Assembly (NCBI GenBank): GCA_019358985.1 | Contig: JAHHIJ010000003.1 | Location: 210,949 to 274,948, forward strand | Direction: 5' to 3' | Source: Tolypothrix brevis GSE-NOS-MK-07-07A | Lineage (GTDB): Bacteria > Cyanobacteriota > Cyanobacteriia > Cyanobacteriales > Nostocaceae | DNA: 64,000 nt | Shown here: positions 27,222 through 36,210 of the stretch, piece by piece | Position numbering within the stretch: position 1 is the stretch's first letter | How the letters are laid out: each line of letters begins with the position of its first letter | Notes under the pieces: model-generated | Databases searched by the model: none | Told to the model about the DNA's origin: nothing | The model's input: only the letters and a program-made list of their open reading frames with translations | Translations under genes and position numbers: made by a program

Positions 27222-28928
27222 TTAAGGTGGACCACCACGACCACCGCTGCCACGACCACCACCTCCTCCCACACCAGGAAGAATTCCGCCTCGCGGTGTT
27301 GATTGCGGTCGTGATCCTGGGGGAAAGCTGAGTAATACCCTTTCGTTTCCTTTCAATCCAGATTTAACTTCAGTATATTTATCTACTGTAACCCCAGTCT
27401 GAATGCGAGTAAACACAGGTTGATTATCTTCTCCTGCTACAAACACACCTGTAGATTTTTCTCGGCGTACAACGGCTGCTGTTGGCACTACAAGCACATT
27501 TTCCAATTGACCCACTTGGAAATCTGTTGTTACATTCATTCCAGACCGCAACAGCTTTTCGGAATCCGAGACAATGGCTAACTTCACTTGAAAACTGGTA
27601 ACATTTTGCTCTACGATCGCTTGAGCGGCAATTTGACTGACTTTACCCTCAAAGGTTTTTCCTGGATAGGCATCTGCCGTAATTGTCACTTTCTGACCAA
27701 GGCGGATTTTAGCAATATTTACTTCAGCGATATTTGCTACAACCTGATTTGTGGAAGCCAAGGATACAATTGAAGAAGATGTTGCACTAGATACAGCACT
27801 TCCTGAAGTAGTTGGCGTCACAAAAGCACCTGGGTCAGCATACTTTTGAGTTATAACACCATCAAAAGGTGCCCGAAGTATGGTGTCATTGATTTGAGTT
27901 TGAATCGTTTGCAGAGAACCGCGAGCGGAAGCTACCTGAGCGCGTGCTTGCTGAATATCTTCTGGACGCGAACCGGCTTTCAAAAGTGCTAAAGCTTGCT
28001 GTTTTTGCCTGACTACAGCTTGTGCTTGCTGAATATCTTCTGGACGCGAACCGGCTTTCAAAAGTGCTAAAGCTTGCTGTTTTTGCCTGACTATAGCTCG
28101 TGCTTGTTGCATCTCTTCTGGACGCGAACCGGCTTTTTGCAACCCTAGTGCTTGAATAGCTTCATTTACTTGACCTTGGGCACTGTCACGATCTGCACGG
28201 CTTTCGTTTACAATTTGAAGAGAAATGGCTCCAGAATTGTAAAGTTGCTGATTGCGGCGTAAATTATCTTCGGCTTTACTTAAAGTGGCTTGAGCGCTTT
28301 GTAAACGTGCCTCTGCTTGACCAATATCTTGAGAACGATTACCTACTTGTGCCTTTTGCAAATTTGCTTGAACTTCATCTAATGATGCTTGTGCTGAAGC
28401 AATATCTTGAGGACGATTACCTGCTTGTGCCTTTTGCAAATTTGCTTGAGCTTCATCTAATGATGCTTGGGCTGAAGCAATATCTTGAGGACGATTACCT
28501 GCTTGTGCCTTTTGTAAATTTGCCTCTTGTTGCGCTATTTGCGCTCTGGCTTGGGTGAGTTGTCCTTGCAAATTTGAATCATCCATATTCGCAAGTATCT
28601 GTCCCTCTTTGACTGTATCGCCTTCCTTCACCAGCAGTTTTTTTAGTATACCTGATTGTTTAGGACTGACGTTAATCGACTTTTCCGGCTTCACAGTTCC
28701 GTTCGCCGAAATCTTAATAGTTAAATTTTGACGAGATACAGGTTGTGTCAAAATTTTTGCCTTTGCTTCTTGTTTCTGAACAACCACAATCTGGCGATAA
28801 ACTACGTAACCGACTCCACCCAAAAGACTAAATGTAACTAGCCAAGGTATCCAGTTAATTCTGCCCTTTTTCTTTTTTTCTGGTAAAAAATGTGTGGAAT
28901 CTACAGACTGGGATGTATCTAATTTCAT
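27222..28928 (-). CDS. HlyD/MacA-type periplasmic adaptor with repeated coiled coil
   Basis: 568 residues, long for this family because the hairpin is expanded. An N-terminal anchor (WIPWLVTFSLLGGVGYVVYR) is followed by a lipoyl half-motif (SGILKKLLVKEGDTVKEGQILANMDD). The coiled coil holds two sets of 26-residue repeats: LQKAQAGNRPQDIASAQASL and QKQQALALLKAGSRPEDIQQ. Then come the second lipoyl half (TILRAPFDGVITQKYADPGAFV) and beta-barrel segments, ending in a Gly/Arg-rich tail (GVGGGGGRGSGGRGGPP). It should link the inner-membrane MacB-type pump to an outer-membrane TolC-like channel that is not in this window. Confidence 0.9.
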   Translation of the reverse strand: MKLDTSQSVDSTHFLPEKKKKGRINWIPWLVTFSLLGGVGYVVYRQIVVVQKQEAKAKILTQPVSRQNLTIKISANGTVKPEKSINVSPKQSGILKKLLVKEGDTVKEGQILANMDDSNLQGQLTQARAQIAQQEANLQKAQAGNRPQDIASAQASLDEAQANLQKAQAGNRPQDIASAQASLDEVQANLQKAQVGNRSQDIGQAEARLQSAQATLSKAEDNLRRNQQLYNSGAISLQIVNESRADRDSAQGQVNEAIQALGLQKAGSRPEEMQQARAIVRQKQQALALLKAGSRPEDIQQAQAVVRQKQQALALLKAGSRPEDIQQARAQVASARGSLQTIQTQINDTILRAPFDGVITQKYADPGAFVTPTTSGSAVSSATSSSIVSLASTNQVVANIAEVNIAKIRLGQKVTITADAYPGKTFEGKVSQIAAQAIVEQNVTSFQVKLAIVSDSEKLLRSGMNVTTDFQVGQLENVLVVPTAAVVRREKSTGVFVAGEDNQPVFTRIQTGVTVDKYTEVKSGLKGNERVLLSFPPGSRPQSTPRGGILPGVGGGGGRGSGGRGGPP

Positions 28929-29619
28929 TTTTAATTTTCGGTGTAGAAATAACGGCTACCGAGAGACATTGTTGTAAAAACTTAAGTTAACTATAGTATG
29001 ATAATTTTGTATTAAGAATTTCTTTTATCTGTAGAGTTTTCATTGAGACTGCATACACTTACACATTTTTTGTAGTTGTTGCTTTTGCTTTAGTGCAGAG
29101 GCTTTTGATATTCATCATATAAAATTAACTTAAACAATTATATGTATCAAAAGTTCTAAACTCATCCATGACCTTAGTCACGAATTTTGCTCTCTACATT
29201 ATTGTGCGATCGCAAACTTGCAAGAACTAAGGTAAAAATAGGGGTTTCAGCCCTCGTGAACAATAGACATCTCCCAAAAAGACGTAGAGACGTAGCACTG
29301 CTACGTCTCTACAAGGGTTTCGGGCAAACTACCCTTGACTCAACATCAAACGGTCAAACAGCGTTTACCCTCACCTTGCCAATTATCTCAAGCGATCGCA
29401 TTTGAAACCAATTTAAATTATAAAATACACTCATTAAATAAGTAGGCGCAATTAAACTTAAAATAGTGTCTTTCTTAGTAGTGAGCGGTTTACCGCTCGT
29501 ATCAACGTTTTCAAGGGCTTCAGCCCTTACTACCTGACAAAACGTTTGAGCGATCGCACCTCAAACCAATTTAAGTTATAAAATGCATTATTAATAAATA
29601 TCAAAAAAATAACATCCAA
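28929..29619. other. Divergent intergenic region with promoters and repeats
   Basis: This 691-base gap lies between the adaptor gene (minus) and ggt (plus). It holds a left-end fragment of the composite repeat (29264 to about 29325) with a palindrome at 29284-29312, small palindromes at about 29483-29535 (AGCGGTTTACCGCT and AAGGGCTTCAGCCCTT), and a direct repeat of about 44 bp at 29391-29434 and 29549-29592 (GCGATCGCA ... AAACCAATTTAA ... TATAAAAT). The second copy lies just before ggt and may carry promoter elements. No gene seen. Confidence 0.75.
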
Positions 29620-31446
29620 ATGCGTAACAGCAAATATAAACAAGTTGCGTCTGCAATCTTTTATCTTAGTATTGTATTTAACAGTCAATTAGTATCAGCC
29701 ACCGTAAGATTACCTTTACGCACCAAAAAGGCAATGGTGGTTTCAGCTAATCCCTTAGGAAGCGAAGCCGGCTTAGAAATGTTACAAAAGAAAGGTAACG
29801 CAGTTGATGCCGCAGTTGCCACAACCTTTGCTATTTCTGTAGTAGAACCTTTTTCGGCAGGAATTGGTGGTGGCGGATTTTTGCTCATGCATTCAGCGCA
29901 AACTGGAGAGATGAAAGCCCTCGATTTTCGCGAACGCGCACCATTAAAAGCTACCAAAAAGATGTACCTCGATGCTCAAGGTAAGGTGCGTCCAAATGTT
30001 AGTATTAACGGTTATTTGGCAGTAGCGACACCAGGAACAGTAGCGGGATTGTATGAATTACATCGTCGTTATGGTAAACTACCTTGGCAAGAAGTTGTGA
30101 AACCTGCCATCGCTCTAGCGAAAAATGGCTTCATCCTCAGTCAACAACCTACTTGGCGTTCTCTGCAAGCATATCCAGAACGCAAACAAGCAATTCTGGC
30201 TAACCCAGCAGCACGAGCAATTTTCACTCGCAACGGCGAATTTTATCAACCAGGGGAAAGGTTAGTACAGCGCGACTTAGGAAAAACTTTAGAAGCAATT
30301 GCCAAGAATCCCCAAGATTTTTATACCGGAAATATTGCGCGGGCGATCGCTTCCGACATGGCAAAAAATAATGGTTTAATTACACTCGAAGACTTAAAAT
30401 CTTATAAACCAATTTGGCGCACACCAATTTGTGGTAACTTCCGCTCCTCTAAAATTTGCTCAATGCCACCACCTTCATCGGGAGGCGTTCACCTATTACA
30501 AATTTTAAACATTATTGGTGACACAGATTTAAAATCTTTGGGATGGCATCACCCAGATGCTTTACACTTAATGACAGAAGCAATGAAAATTGCCTACGCT
30601 GATCGCTCTGTATATTTAGGCGATCCCGATTTTGTCAAAGTGCCTGTACAACAACTTATCAGCCCAGCATACGCCAAAATGCGACGAGGGCAAATCACAA
30701 TGGATCGCGCTAAACCCTCAACTGAAGTTAAGCCGGCAGAGATGGGGAAATGGGGAGTGGGGGAGACAAGGAAGACAAGAAAGACAAGGGAGACGAAAAG
30801 ACAAACTCCCCCTGCCTCCTTATCCCCCTCATCCCCCTCATCCCCTCGTCTTCGCTACGAGGAGTCTCCGGAAACTACCCACATTAACGTTGTGGATGAA
30901 CAGCGTAACGCGATTAGTTTGACTTTTACGGTAAACTATGCGTTTGGTTCTGGGGTGGTAGCGTCGGGAACTGGTATTTTGCTGAATGATGAAATGGATG
31001 ATTTTGCAGCGGCACCGGGAGTACCGAATGCTTATGGTTTGGTGGGTAATGAAGCAAATGCGATCGCATCCCGCAAAACTCCTTTATCCAGCATGACTCC
31101 GACAATTATCACCGAAAATAATCGCCTCCGCATGGCAGTAGGTGCGGCGGGAGGTGCTACCATCATTACCCAAGTGCTGCAAATTATCCTGAATGTCTTA
31201 GAATACAAAATGGATGCAGGTGCGGCTGTTTCTGTCCCACGCATACATCATCAATGGCTTCCCGATGAGTTGCGAACCGAACCTTGGGGTTTAGATGCCG
31301 TGACTCTGCAAGAATTACGCCGTCGCGGACAAAATATTAAAGAAACTACTCCTTGGGGTAATGCTAATGCGATCGTTGTTACCCAAGATGGTACCTTGGA
31401 AGGAGCAGCCGATGCTCGTGGTGAAGGTTCCTCTAGAGGCTTTTGA
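29620..31446 (+). CDS. ggt: Gamma-glutamyltransferase (GGT)
   Basis: 608 residues. A signal peptide (AIFYLSIVFNSQLVSA) directs it to the periplasm, where GGT cleaves or transfers the gamma-glutamyl group of glutathione. Motifs are MVVSANPLGSEAGLEMLQKKGNAVDAAVA, PFSAGIGGGGFLL, DFRERAP, MPPPSSGGVHLLQ and, after autocleavage, TTHINVVDEQRNAISLTFTVN with nucleophile Thr420, then SSMTPTI and GAAGGATIITQVLQ. Oddity: residues about 375-416, just before Thr420, are a low-complexity insert (GETRKTRKTRETKRQ...SPSSPSSPR) encoded by a GGGGAGACAAGG-like tandem repeat. It lies at the flexible end of the large subunit, so the enzyme may still mature. Confidence 0.92.
   Translation: MRNSKYKQVASAIFYLSIVFNSQLVSATVRLPLRTKKAMVVSANPLGSEAGLEMLQKKGNAVDAAVATTFAISVVEPFSAGIGGGGFLLMHSAQTGEMKALDFRERAPLKATKKMYLDAQGKVRPNVSINGYLAVATPGTVAGLYELHRRYGKLPWQEVVKPAIALAKNGFILSQQPTWRSLQAYPERKQAILANPAARAIFTRNGEFYQPGERLVQRDLGKTLEAIAKNPQDFYTGNIARAIASDMAKNNGLITLEDLKSYKPIWRTPICGNFRSSKICSMPPPSSGGVHLLQILNIIGDTDLKSLGWHHPDALHLMTEAMKIAYADRSVYLGDPDFVKVPVQQLISPAYAKMRRGQITMDRAKPSTEVKPAEMGKWGVGETRKTRKTRETKRQTPPASLSPSSPSSPRLRYEESPETTHINVVDEQRNAISLTFTVNYAFGSGVVASGTGILLNDEMDDFAAAPGVPNAYGLVGNEANAIASRKTPLSSMTPTIITENNRLRMAVGAAGGATIITQVLQIILNVLEYKMDAGAAVSVPRIHHQWLPDELRTEPWGLDAVTLQELRRRGQNIKETTPWGNANAIVVTQDGTLEGAADARGEGSSRGF
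30740..30856 (+). repeat. In-frame tandem-repeat insert in ggt
   Basis: Purine-rich runs of the type GACAAGGAAGACAAGA followed by CCCCCTCATCCCCCTCATCC form two opposite-strand versions of an intergenic short tandem repeat. The reading frame is kept. Confidence 0.85.
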
Positions 31447-31552
31447 AAAGTCAGCATAAAAAGAGTAGCATCTGTAACGCCAATTTATAATATTTTCTTT
31501 GCGTACCTCTGCGCCAAACTTCGCGTACCTTTGCGTTAAAAAAATCCAAAAC

Positions 31553-32308
31553 TTAAGTTAGTGCCTGCAAATGTTCAGCTAAAGTTTGAAGTAAAAGCGG
31601 TTGTTCTGATTGGATAAAAAAATGATCCCCACGGAACATCTGTAAATTATAAGAAGCTATGGTGTGCGATCGCCATGCTTTCAATTCTTCAAGACTAGCC
31701 TCTTCGTCTTCTAAGCCACCAAAAACAGTAATTGGACATTCAAGTGGCGGTTCCTGGGCGTAAACATAAGTTTCCAACATTGCAAAATCTGCCCGTAGTA
31801 TAGGCATGAGCAGTTCCATCAATTCAGTATTCTGCAATACTGAATCCGGTGTACCATTGAAACGGCGCAGTTCTTCAATGAACTCAGTGTCTGGTAGTGC
31901 ATGAATAGGTGGCTTTGGTGACGGGATTTGAGGAGCGCGCCTAGCAGAAACAAATAGGTGAACTGGACTAAGATTATACTCTCTACGAAGTTGACGAGCA
32001 AGTTCAAAACTGACCAACCCACCGAGACTATGACCGAAGAAAGCGAATGGTTTGTCTAAATATGGGAGGAGGGCTGAAGTTAAAGTCGAAATCAAAGGTT
32101 GTAACCGTGAGAAAGGAGTTAACCTACTTTGGAGTCCCCGTCCAGGAAGTTCAATGGGACAAACTTCCACAGTGGTAGGTAGACTTGTTAGCCACCGGCG
32201 AAAAATGAGAGAACTAGCTCCTGCGTAGGGAAGGCAGAATAAACGCACCGAAGCATGAGGATTTGGATAGGGACAAGTAACGCAATTAAATATTTTTGTG
32301 GTTTGCAT
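31553..32308 (-). CDS. Type II thioesterase (GrsT/SrfAD-like)
   Basis: 251 residues from ATG 32308; GTG 32323 would add 5. Alpha/beta-hydrolase motifs of editing thioesterases: LFCLPYAGASSLIFRRW, IELPGRGLQSRL, nucleophile Ser in FFGHSLGGLVSFELAR, Asp in GGLEDEEAS and catalytic His in FRGDHFFIQSE. These enzymes remove stalled acyl groups from carrier proteins in NRPS/PKS assembly lines. No NRPS or PKS gene is visible on either side within the window, so it either serves a distant cluster or has another substrate. Confidence 0.88.
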   Translation of the reverse strand: MQTTKIFNCVTCPYPNPHASVRLFCLPYAGASSLIFRRWLTSLPTTVEVCPIELPGRGLQSRLTPFSRLQPLISTLTSALLPYLDKPFAFFGHSLGGLVSFELARQLRREYNLSPVHLFVSARRAPQIPSPKPPIHALPDTEFIEELRRFNGTPDSVLQNTELMELLMPILRADFAMLETYVYAQEPPLECPITVFGGLEDEEASLEELKAWRSHTIASYNLQMFRGDHFFIQSEQPLLLQTLAEHLQALT

Positions 32309-32823
32309 AGTCAAACTGTTCACCTAATAGTTATTTTATGTGAGGTTGCGCTTTATCGCCCTGCGCGATCGCGATCCAGGTGTGAGATTCTGCTGGCTAT
32401 ACAACAAACAAAGCCCACGCTCACCTAGCCGAACGGCAACTTTGCCTAATCGCGAAGGTGGGCTAATCAGACGCATCCTAATATCTACAATATCGGGAGT
32501 TTTTGGCATCTATCTAAAGATAGAAAAATTACCTTTATTCTGATTAGTATTTAATAATCAAATTAGCTTCCAATCGCGGTATAGTCAGTAAAAGGGTGAA
32601 AATTAGATTTTCTCCATTTTCCAATTCCGGTTGGGAAATTCTTACTACTGCTGTTTATTTCAATTTCATATTAGATGAAATGCTCTGTTGTTAATTCTTT
32701 GCCACTTAGCAGGGAAATACTAGTACAGTTCGGCAGAAACAGCAGGTAAGAAGATCAGGAAAAAACTTAAGCTTGTCTACCAAAAGGATAAATCATAAAA
32801 CTTGTCAACCAAAAGGATAAATC
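32309..32823. other. Divergent intergenic region
   Basis: It holds a palindromic unit at about 32412-32463 (AGCCCACGCTCACC ... AAGGTGGGCT) and an exact-period 29-bp duplication ending on the start codon of the next gene. Otherwise AT-rich without a gene. Confidence 0.7.
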
Positions 32824-32829
32824 ATGAAA
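32772..32829 (+). promoter_or_regulatory. Duplicated ribosome-binding region
   Basis: The 29-bp block CTTGTCWACCAAAAGGATAA plus ATCATRAAA occurs at 32772-32800 and 32801-32829, differing at two bases. The second copy supplies AAAGGA and the ATG of the next gene; the first has ATA in place of ATG. Read from that ATA, a 10-codon frame ends in TGA overlapping the real ATG, so the first copy could be a decoy or a leader. Confidence 0.8.
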
Positions 32830-33135
32830 CGCCAAATTTCTCTTGTCATCGCTTTATTGGTATCATTTTTGTTGATGTTTAGTCCCATTGCCAGGGCTGA
32901 GGAGATGAAACCTCAGACTTTTAGCACATCCGAACCGGTTGAGCTAAAAGTTGTTGAAATCCCACAAGATAAAAACAAAGCAGATTCACCATCAGAAGTA
33001 AAGGGTGAAGCTCCGGCTATTGATAAACCGGGGTTATCAGCCAAGGGGTGCGTCATATGTCCAGATGGTCGCTGGGGACGTTGGGCGTATGCGGATAGTC
33101 TTGATTATCAAAGCTGCCTAGCAACTTGTAACTAA
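32824..33135 (+). CDS. Small secreted protein with C-terminal Cys motif
   Basis: 103 residues with a clear signal peptide (MKRQISLVIALLVSFLLMFSPIARA, cleavage after ARA). The mature part is acidic then Cys-containing: GCVICPDGRWGRWAYADSLDYQSCLATCN. Four cysteines (CxxC and CxxxC) could form two disulfides or a metal site. I recognise no family. AAAGGA precedes the ATG at good spacing. Its location between an orphan thioesterase and a secreted haemagglutinin gives no firm hint of function. Confidence 0.75.
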   Translation: MKRQISLVIALLVSFLLMFSPIARAEEMKPQTFSTSEPVELKVVEIPQDKNKADSPSEVKGEAPAIDKPGLSAKGCVICPDGRWGRWAYADSLDYQSCLATCN

Positions 33136-33482
33136 GTACAGCTTTGCGTAAAATCCTAGTGTCTTTTTTTAACGCAAAGGGACGCAGAGTAAGCGCAGAG
33201 GGACGCAGAGTTTTTCTGAATTTAATTTGTTATGAACTTGTGCAATGTTGTCCTAAGATAACTCACTCATAAATTAGGCATAAGCAGATAAGCAGTGTTT
33301 TAAGAAAGCTTTTGCCTAGTTAAATATAAACAGGTAATTTGTACTAAATTTGAGGTGTTGCTGAATTCAGGGCATGAAAATGATTTTGCGTGATTTCAAA
33401 GAGACGAAGCATGTGCAACGTCTCTACACCAAAATTCATACATCTAATCAGCAACGCCGAATTTTAGTATTATAAAGGATTT
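33136..33482. other. Intergenic region with dispersed repeats
   Basis: It contains the second copy (33163-33251) of the GGGACGCAGAG-rich repeat seen at 20391. It also contains a MITE-like segment at about 33354-33460 with ends GGTGTTGCTGA / TCAGCAACGCC, enclosing a variant palindrome (AGAGACG-AAGCATGTGCAA-CGTCTCT) at about 33400-33427. No gene seen. Confidence 0.75.
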
Positions 33483-35867
33483 ATGAGAAAGCAGACGAAC
33501 TATTTCTGGATTGCTGGTTTAGGGTTTTTATGCTTTCTGACTAAAACCGATTTGATTCAGGCACAAATTACGTCAGATAGGACTTTATCTACTGAGGTTT
33601 TAACCCCCAATAATCTCGACTTTACTATTATTAATGGAAATAGAGTTGGAAACAATCTTTTTCATAGTTTTGGAGAATTGTCTGTACCCACAGGTGGATC
33701 GGCTTTTTTTAGTAATGACTTGAATGTTCAAAATATTATTAGCCGGGTGACAGGTGGCTCAATCTCTAATATAGATGGCTTACTCAAAACCAACGGTTCT
33801 GCTAATCTTTTTCTGATTAATCCCAACGGTATTATCTTTGGTCAGAATGCCTCGTTAAACATTAATGGCTCTTTCGTGACTAGTACCGCGAATAATATCA
33901 TATTTGCTGATGGCACACAATTTAGTGCTACTAATCTCCAAACACCACCACTACTAACTGTAAGTGTTCCTATTGGTTTGCAATTTGGGCAAATTGCTCA
34001 ACCAATTCAAATTGAGGGGTCTACACTACGAGTTATGCCTGGTAATACCTTAGCTATCTTAGGTGGTAATGTATTAGTCAAAGGTGGCAGATTGATTGCA
34101 CCAGGAGGACGAGTTGACTTAGGGAGTGTTGCTTCTAACAGTTCCGTCAGCCTGAGTCCAATTTCCGAAGGCTGGGCATTTGGATATGAAGGAGTGCAGA
34201 ATTTCCAAGATATTCAATTATCCCAAGCTTTGATTGGTATAAATGGTGAAGGCAATGGTGGTCTTCAGTTACGTGGCAGAGATATTGCCATCGCTGACAA
34301 TTCACAAGTAACAGGGTTTACTCTGGGAAAGAAACCAGGTCAACCTCTGTCAATCAAAGCATCTGAATCTGTAGAAGTAAGTAACGACAGCCAGTTACTT
34401 GGTGGGACTAGGCAAAACAGATTCGCGAGTGACATAAACATTGAAACGAAACGGTTGATTGTCCGTGATGCTGGATCTATAGATGCGTCTACCTCTGGTT
34501 CTGGAGCGGGAGGGAACATAACAGTAAATGCTTCGGAATCTGTACAGTTACTGGGTAATGGATTTTCTACAAGCTTAGGGACTCAGAGTACCAGTCGTAA
34601 CAGTGATGCTGGGAATGCTGGAACAGTGAATATTTCCACCGGTAAATTAATTATCCGTGATGGAGGGCGAATATTAACTACTACCATTAGTTCAGGTAAT
34701 GCTGGGACTTTGAGAATAGACGCCTCTGAATCTGTAGAAGCCAGCGGTATATCCGTACTAGATAGGAATTTACCTAGTGGTTTGGTTGCTGAGACTAGAA
34801 CCAGCACGGCATCGATCCCAGCGACTGGCAATGGGGGGGACTTAATAATCAACACACAACGTTTGCTTGTCCAAAACGGTGGAAGCATCTCAACTGCTGC
34901 CATTAATGGTAGTAGAGGTCAGGCAGGGAGGTTAGATATAAATGCCTCGAATTCTGTGACAGTTACTGGCACCGGCATCGATCGCAATGGTCAGATTGTT
35001 CGTAGTAATTTGTTAGCTGCAAGCGATGGTTTTGGTAGTGCTGGCGATTTAAGAATTAATACTAACAAATTGACTGTCCGAGATGGGGCAGCAATTAGTG
35101 TGGCTAGTACTGGCTTTGGGAATGCAGGCAACTTAGAGATTACCTCTGATGTGATATTGCTCGACAATCAAGGAAAACTCACGGCTGACACCAGAGCAGG
35201 AGAGGGAAATATCAACTTGCGCTCTCTTAATTTAATATTGCGCCGAGGCAGTGCTATCACTACCAACGCCACAGGCAATAATATCACAGGCGGCAACATC
35301 AACATCGATGCCAACAATGGTTTTATCGTTGCCTTTCCTGGGGAAAATAGCGATATCAGTGCCAATTCTGTTGATTTTCGCGGCGGAAATGTAGCTATTG
35401 ATGCCTCTGGTATTTTTGGTACTCAGTTCCGGAATGCACTTACTCTCGAAAGTGATATCACGGCTACTGGAGCAAATCCTTCCTTAAGTGGGAATGTGCA
35501 AATCAATACACCTGATCTAGATCCTACTCGTGGATTACTAAAACTATCCAGCGATTTTGCTGACCAAAGTCATTTAATTGCCCAAGATTGCCCAGCAAAT
35601 CGAGGCGATGTATTTATAATCACCGGACGTGGGGGTTTACCACCTTTACCGAGTGAAGCACTGCGTAGTAATCAGACTGCAACCGTTAATTGGGTAACGG
35701 AGGGAGAGGGGGAGAGAATAACTAAAGTCAGTGACTCCAAGTTACCAAATCAAATTGTGCCTGCTACTGGTTGGGTAATTAACGACAAAGGGGATGTGAC
35801 GTTGATCGCCTCTACTACTAAGACTACACCTGAAAGCTTAACTTCAACTACTTGTCCTGCATTGTAG
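33483..35867 (+). CDS. Filamentous-haemagglutinin N-terminal domain exoprotein (TpsA-like)
   Basis: 794 residues with an N-terminal signal (YFWIAGLGFLCFLTKTDLIQA). The secretion domain reads ITSDRTLSTEV, GNNLFHSFGEL, NVQNIISRVTGGSISNIDGLLKTNG and NLFLINPNGIIFGQNASLNINGSF, the TPS-domain consensus. The rest is a right-handed beta-helix of Asn/Gly-rich repeats such as GNAGTVNISTGKLIIRDGGRI. The end has the cyanobacterial cap DCPANRG ... FIITGRGGLPPLPSEALRS. Such proteins are exported by an outer-membrane TpsB (ShlB/FhaC); none is in this window. AAAGGA lies before the ATG. It is followed, after repeats, by a CHAT-TPR gene on the same strand. Confidence 0.9.
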   Translation: MRKQTNYFWIAGLGFLCFLTKTDLIQAQITSDRTLSTEVLTPNNLDFTIINGNRVGNNLFHSFGELSVPTGGSAFFSNDLNVQNIISRVTGGSISNIDGLLKTNGSANLFLINPNGIIFGQNASLNINGSFVTSTANNIIFADGTQFSATNLQTPPLLTVSVPIGLQFGQIAQPIQIEGSTLRVMPGNTLAILGGNVLVKGGRLIAPGGRVDLGSVASNSSVSLSPISEGWAFGYEGVQNFQDIQLSQALIGINGEGNGGLQLRGRDIAIADNSQVTGFTLGKKPGQPLSIKASESVEVSNDSQLLGGTRQNRFASDINIETKRLIVRDAGSIDASTSGSGAGGNITVNASESVQLLGNGFSTSLGTQSTSRNSDAGNAGTVNISTGKLIIRDGGRILTTTISSGNAGTLRIDASESVEASGISVLDRNLPSGLVAETRTSTASIPATGNGGDLIINTQRLLVQNGGSISTAAINGSRGQAGRLDINASNSVTVTGTGIDRNGQIVRSNLLAASDGFGSAGDLRINTNKLTVRDGAAISVASTGFGNAGNLEITSDVILLDNQGKLTADTRAGEGNINLRSLNLILRRGSAITTNATGNNITGGNINIDANNGFIVAFPGENSDISANSVDFRGGNVAIDASGIFGTQFRNALTLESDITATGANPSLSGNVQINTPDLDPTRGLLKLSSDFADQSHLIAQDCPANRGDVFIITGRGGLPPLPSEALRSNQTATVNWVTEGEGERITKVSDSKLPNQIVPATGWVINDKGDVTLIASTTKTTPESLTSTTCPAL

Positions 35868-36210
35868 TGGCACTTGGGATTGCAATAGACTTCTTGAGTG
35901 GAAAAAAATGTAGAGACGTAGCACTGCTACGTCTCTCGCGCTTCTGGATAACGCATATTTAGATCAGGTCGATGTCTCATATATATTACAATACGGTTGG
36001 TGTTAAGGATAATTGTAGGTTGGGTTGAAGGTCGTGAAACCCAACAAACCCCCCGAAAATGTTGGGTTTCGTTCCTCAACCCAACCTACGCAGTTTAAAG
36101 TTTTTGACGCTAACACCAAGCGTATTCATATATAGTAGACACCTCCAGAAAAGACGTAAAGACGTAGCAGTGCTACGTCTCTACATAATATGTAATCTAC
36201 CGGAGATGAT
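35868..36210. other. Intergenic region of two composite repeats and a MITE
   Basis: A 94-bp composite element at 35885-35978 (core TAGCACTGCTA, right arm decayed) is followed by a MITE-like inverted repeat at 35989-36126 (CAATACGGTTGGTGTTA ... TAACACCAAGCGTATT, interior with TGTAGGTTGGG / CCCAACCTACG). A partial composite copy (36133 to about 36190, palindrome at 36156-36184) follows. CATATATA appears on both sides of the MITE, a possible imperfect target duplication. Confidence 0.8.
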
